The notes beneath the pieces are model-generated. The model saw only the letters and a list, made by a program, of their open reading frames with translations, made no database searches and was not told the origin of the DNA. From positions 40,368 through 104,367 of the forward strand of contig NZ_RSEJ01000027.1 in assembly GCF_009910675.1 (NCBI RefSeq): a stretch of DNA of 64,000 nucleotides, given 5' to 3'. Below are positions 63,832-64,000 of this stretch, one piece after another (the stretch's first letter is position 1; each line of letters opens with the position of its first letter). The translations under genes were made by a program, and so were the position numbers. The DNA comes from Photobacterium alginatilyticum. GTDB lineage: Bacteria; Pseudomonadota; Gammaproteobacteria; Enterobacterales; Vibrionaceae.

Positions 63832-64000
63832 TTAGATCATGAAGACAAAGATAACCGCCAGTGCAGATACCAGGAAGGCAGAAGCGTAACACGCTACTTT
63901 ACCCGCCACGCCTGTGTGGAATTTCAGGTCGTGCATACCGTGGTGCAGACGGTGCATTGCATGCCACATTGGAAGTGCCAGTGTCGCAATCGTGAATAGT
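63832..64000 (-). CDS. frdD: Fumarate reductase membrane subunit FrdD (C-terminal part, cut by window end)
   Basis: The last 55 codons of a minus-strand gene are visible. They translate to LALPMWHAMHRLHHGMHDLK followed by a final hydrophobic helix ending VFMI, the C-terminus of FrdD, a heme-free membrane anchor and quinone-binding subunit of fumarate reductase. The rest of frdABCD would lie beyond the window. Together with aspA and dcuA it marks an anaerobic fumarate-respiration neighbourhood. Confidence 0.88.
   Translation of the reverse strand, partial: LFTIATLALPMWHAMHRLHHGMHDLKFHTGVAGKVACYASAFLVSALAVIFVFMI

Overview
The window reads as a chromosomal segment of a marine gammaproteobacterium of the Vibrionaceae, probably Photobacterium or a close Vibrio relative. 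This is inferred from gene content and order: a complete lateral-type (laf) flagellar cluster, CrbS/CrbR acetate-switch proteins, a periplasmic broad-spectrum racemase beside a chemoreceptor, and the run actP-crbR-dsbD-dcuA-aspA-fxsA-groESL-efp-frd. Base composition is moderately GC-rich in genes and clearly AT-rich in a few gaps. No rRNA, tRNA, CRISPR array, insertion sequence or integrase was seen.

Region 1 (1-2290) is the 3' part of a crbS-like gene: the end of a sodium:solute symporter domain fused to PAS, histidine kinase and receiver domains.

Region 2 (2331-37592) is one continuous secondary flagellar system. flhA-flhB-fliR-fliQ-fliP-fliN-fliM run leftward. An 870-bp AT-rich gap follows. 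motY-lafK-fliEFGHIJ run rightward, flgN-flgM-flgA leftward, and flgBCDEFGHIJKL-lafW, lafA, fliD, fliS, fliT, fliK, fliL, fliA, motA and motB rightward. The order matches lateral and Flag-2 clusters, with LafK as sigma-54 activator, a dedicated sigma-28 (LafS) with its FlgM, and a proton-type stator. I see a good sigma-54 promoter before flgB and sigma-28-like promoters before flgM and fliD.

Region 3 (37600-39760) is the most unexpected part: an overlapping pair made of a ParM-type actin-like ATPase and a ParR-like ribbon-helix-helix/coiled-coil partner. It lies directly behind motB and ends at a strong terminator.

Region 4 (39790-52650) holds metabolism and envelope genes: acetate symporter ActP with its small subunit, CrbR, a GGDEF protein, DsbD, a LysR regulator, DcuA, AspA (with two CRP-like sites), FxsA and a MATE exporter. 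crbS, its likely partner crbR and the likely target actP therefore lie on opposite sides of the flagellar/ParM block.

Region 5 (52748-64000) holds groES-groEL, a rimK-mgtC pair bracketed by a diverged family of short AT-rich repeats, a chemoreceptor-bsrV pair, divergent epmB and efp, an SPFH protein and the 3' end of frdD.
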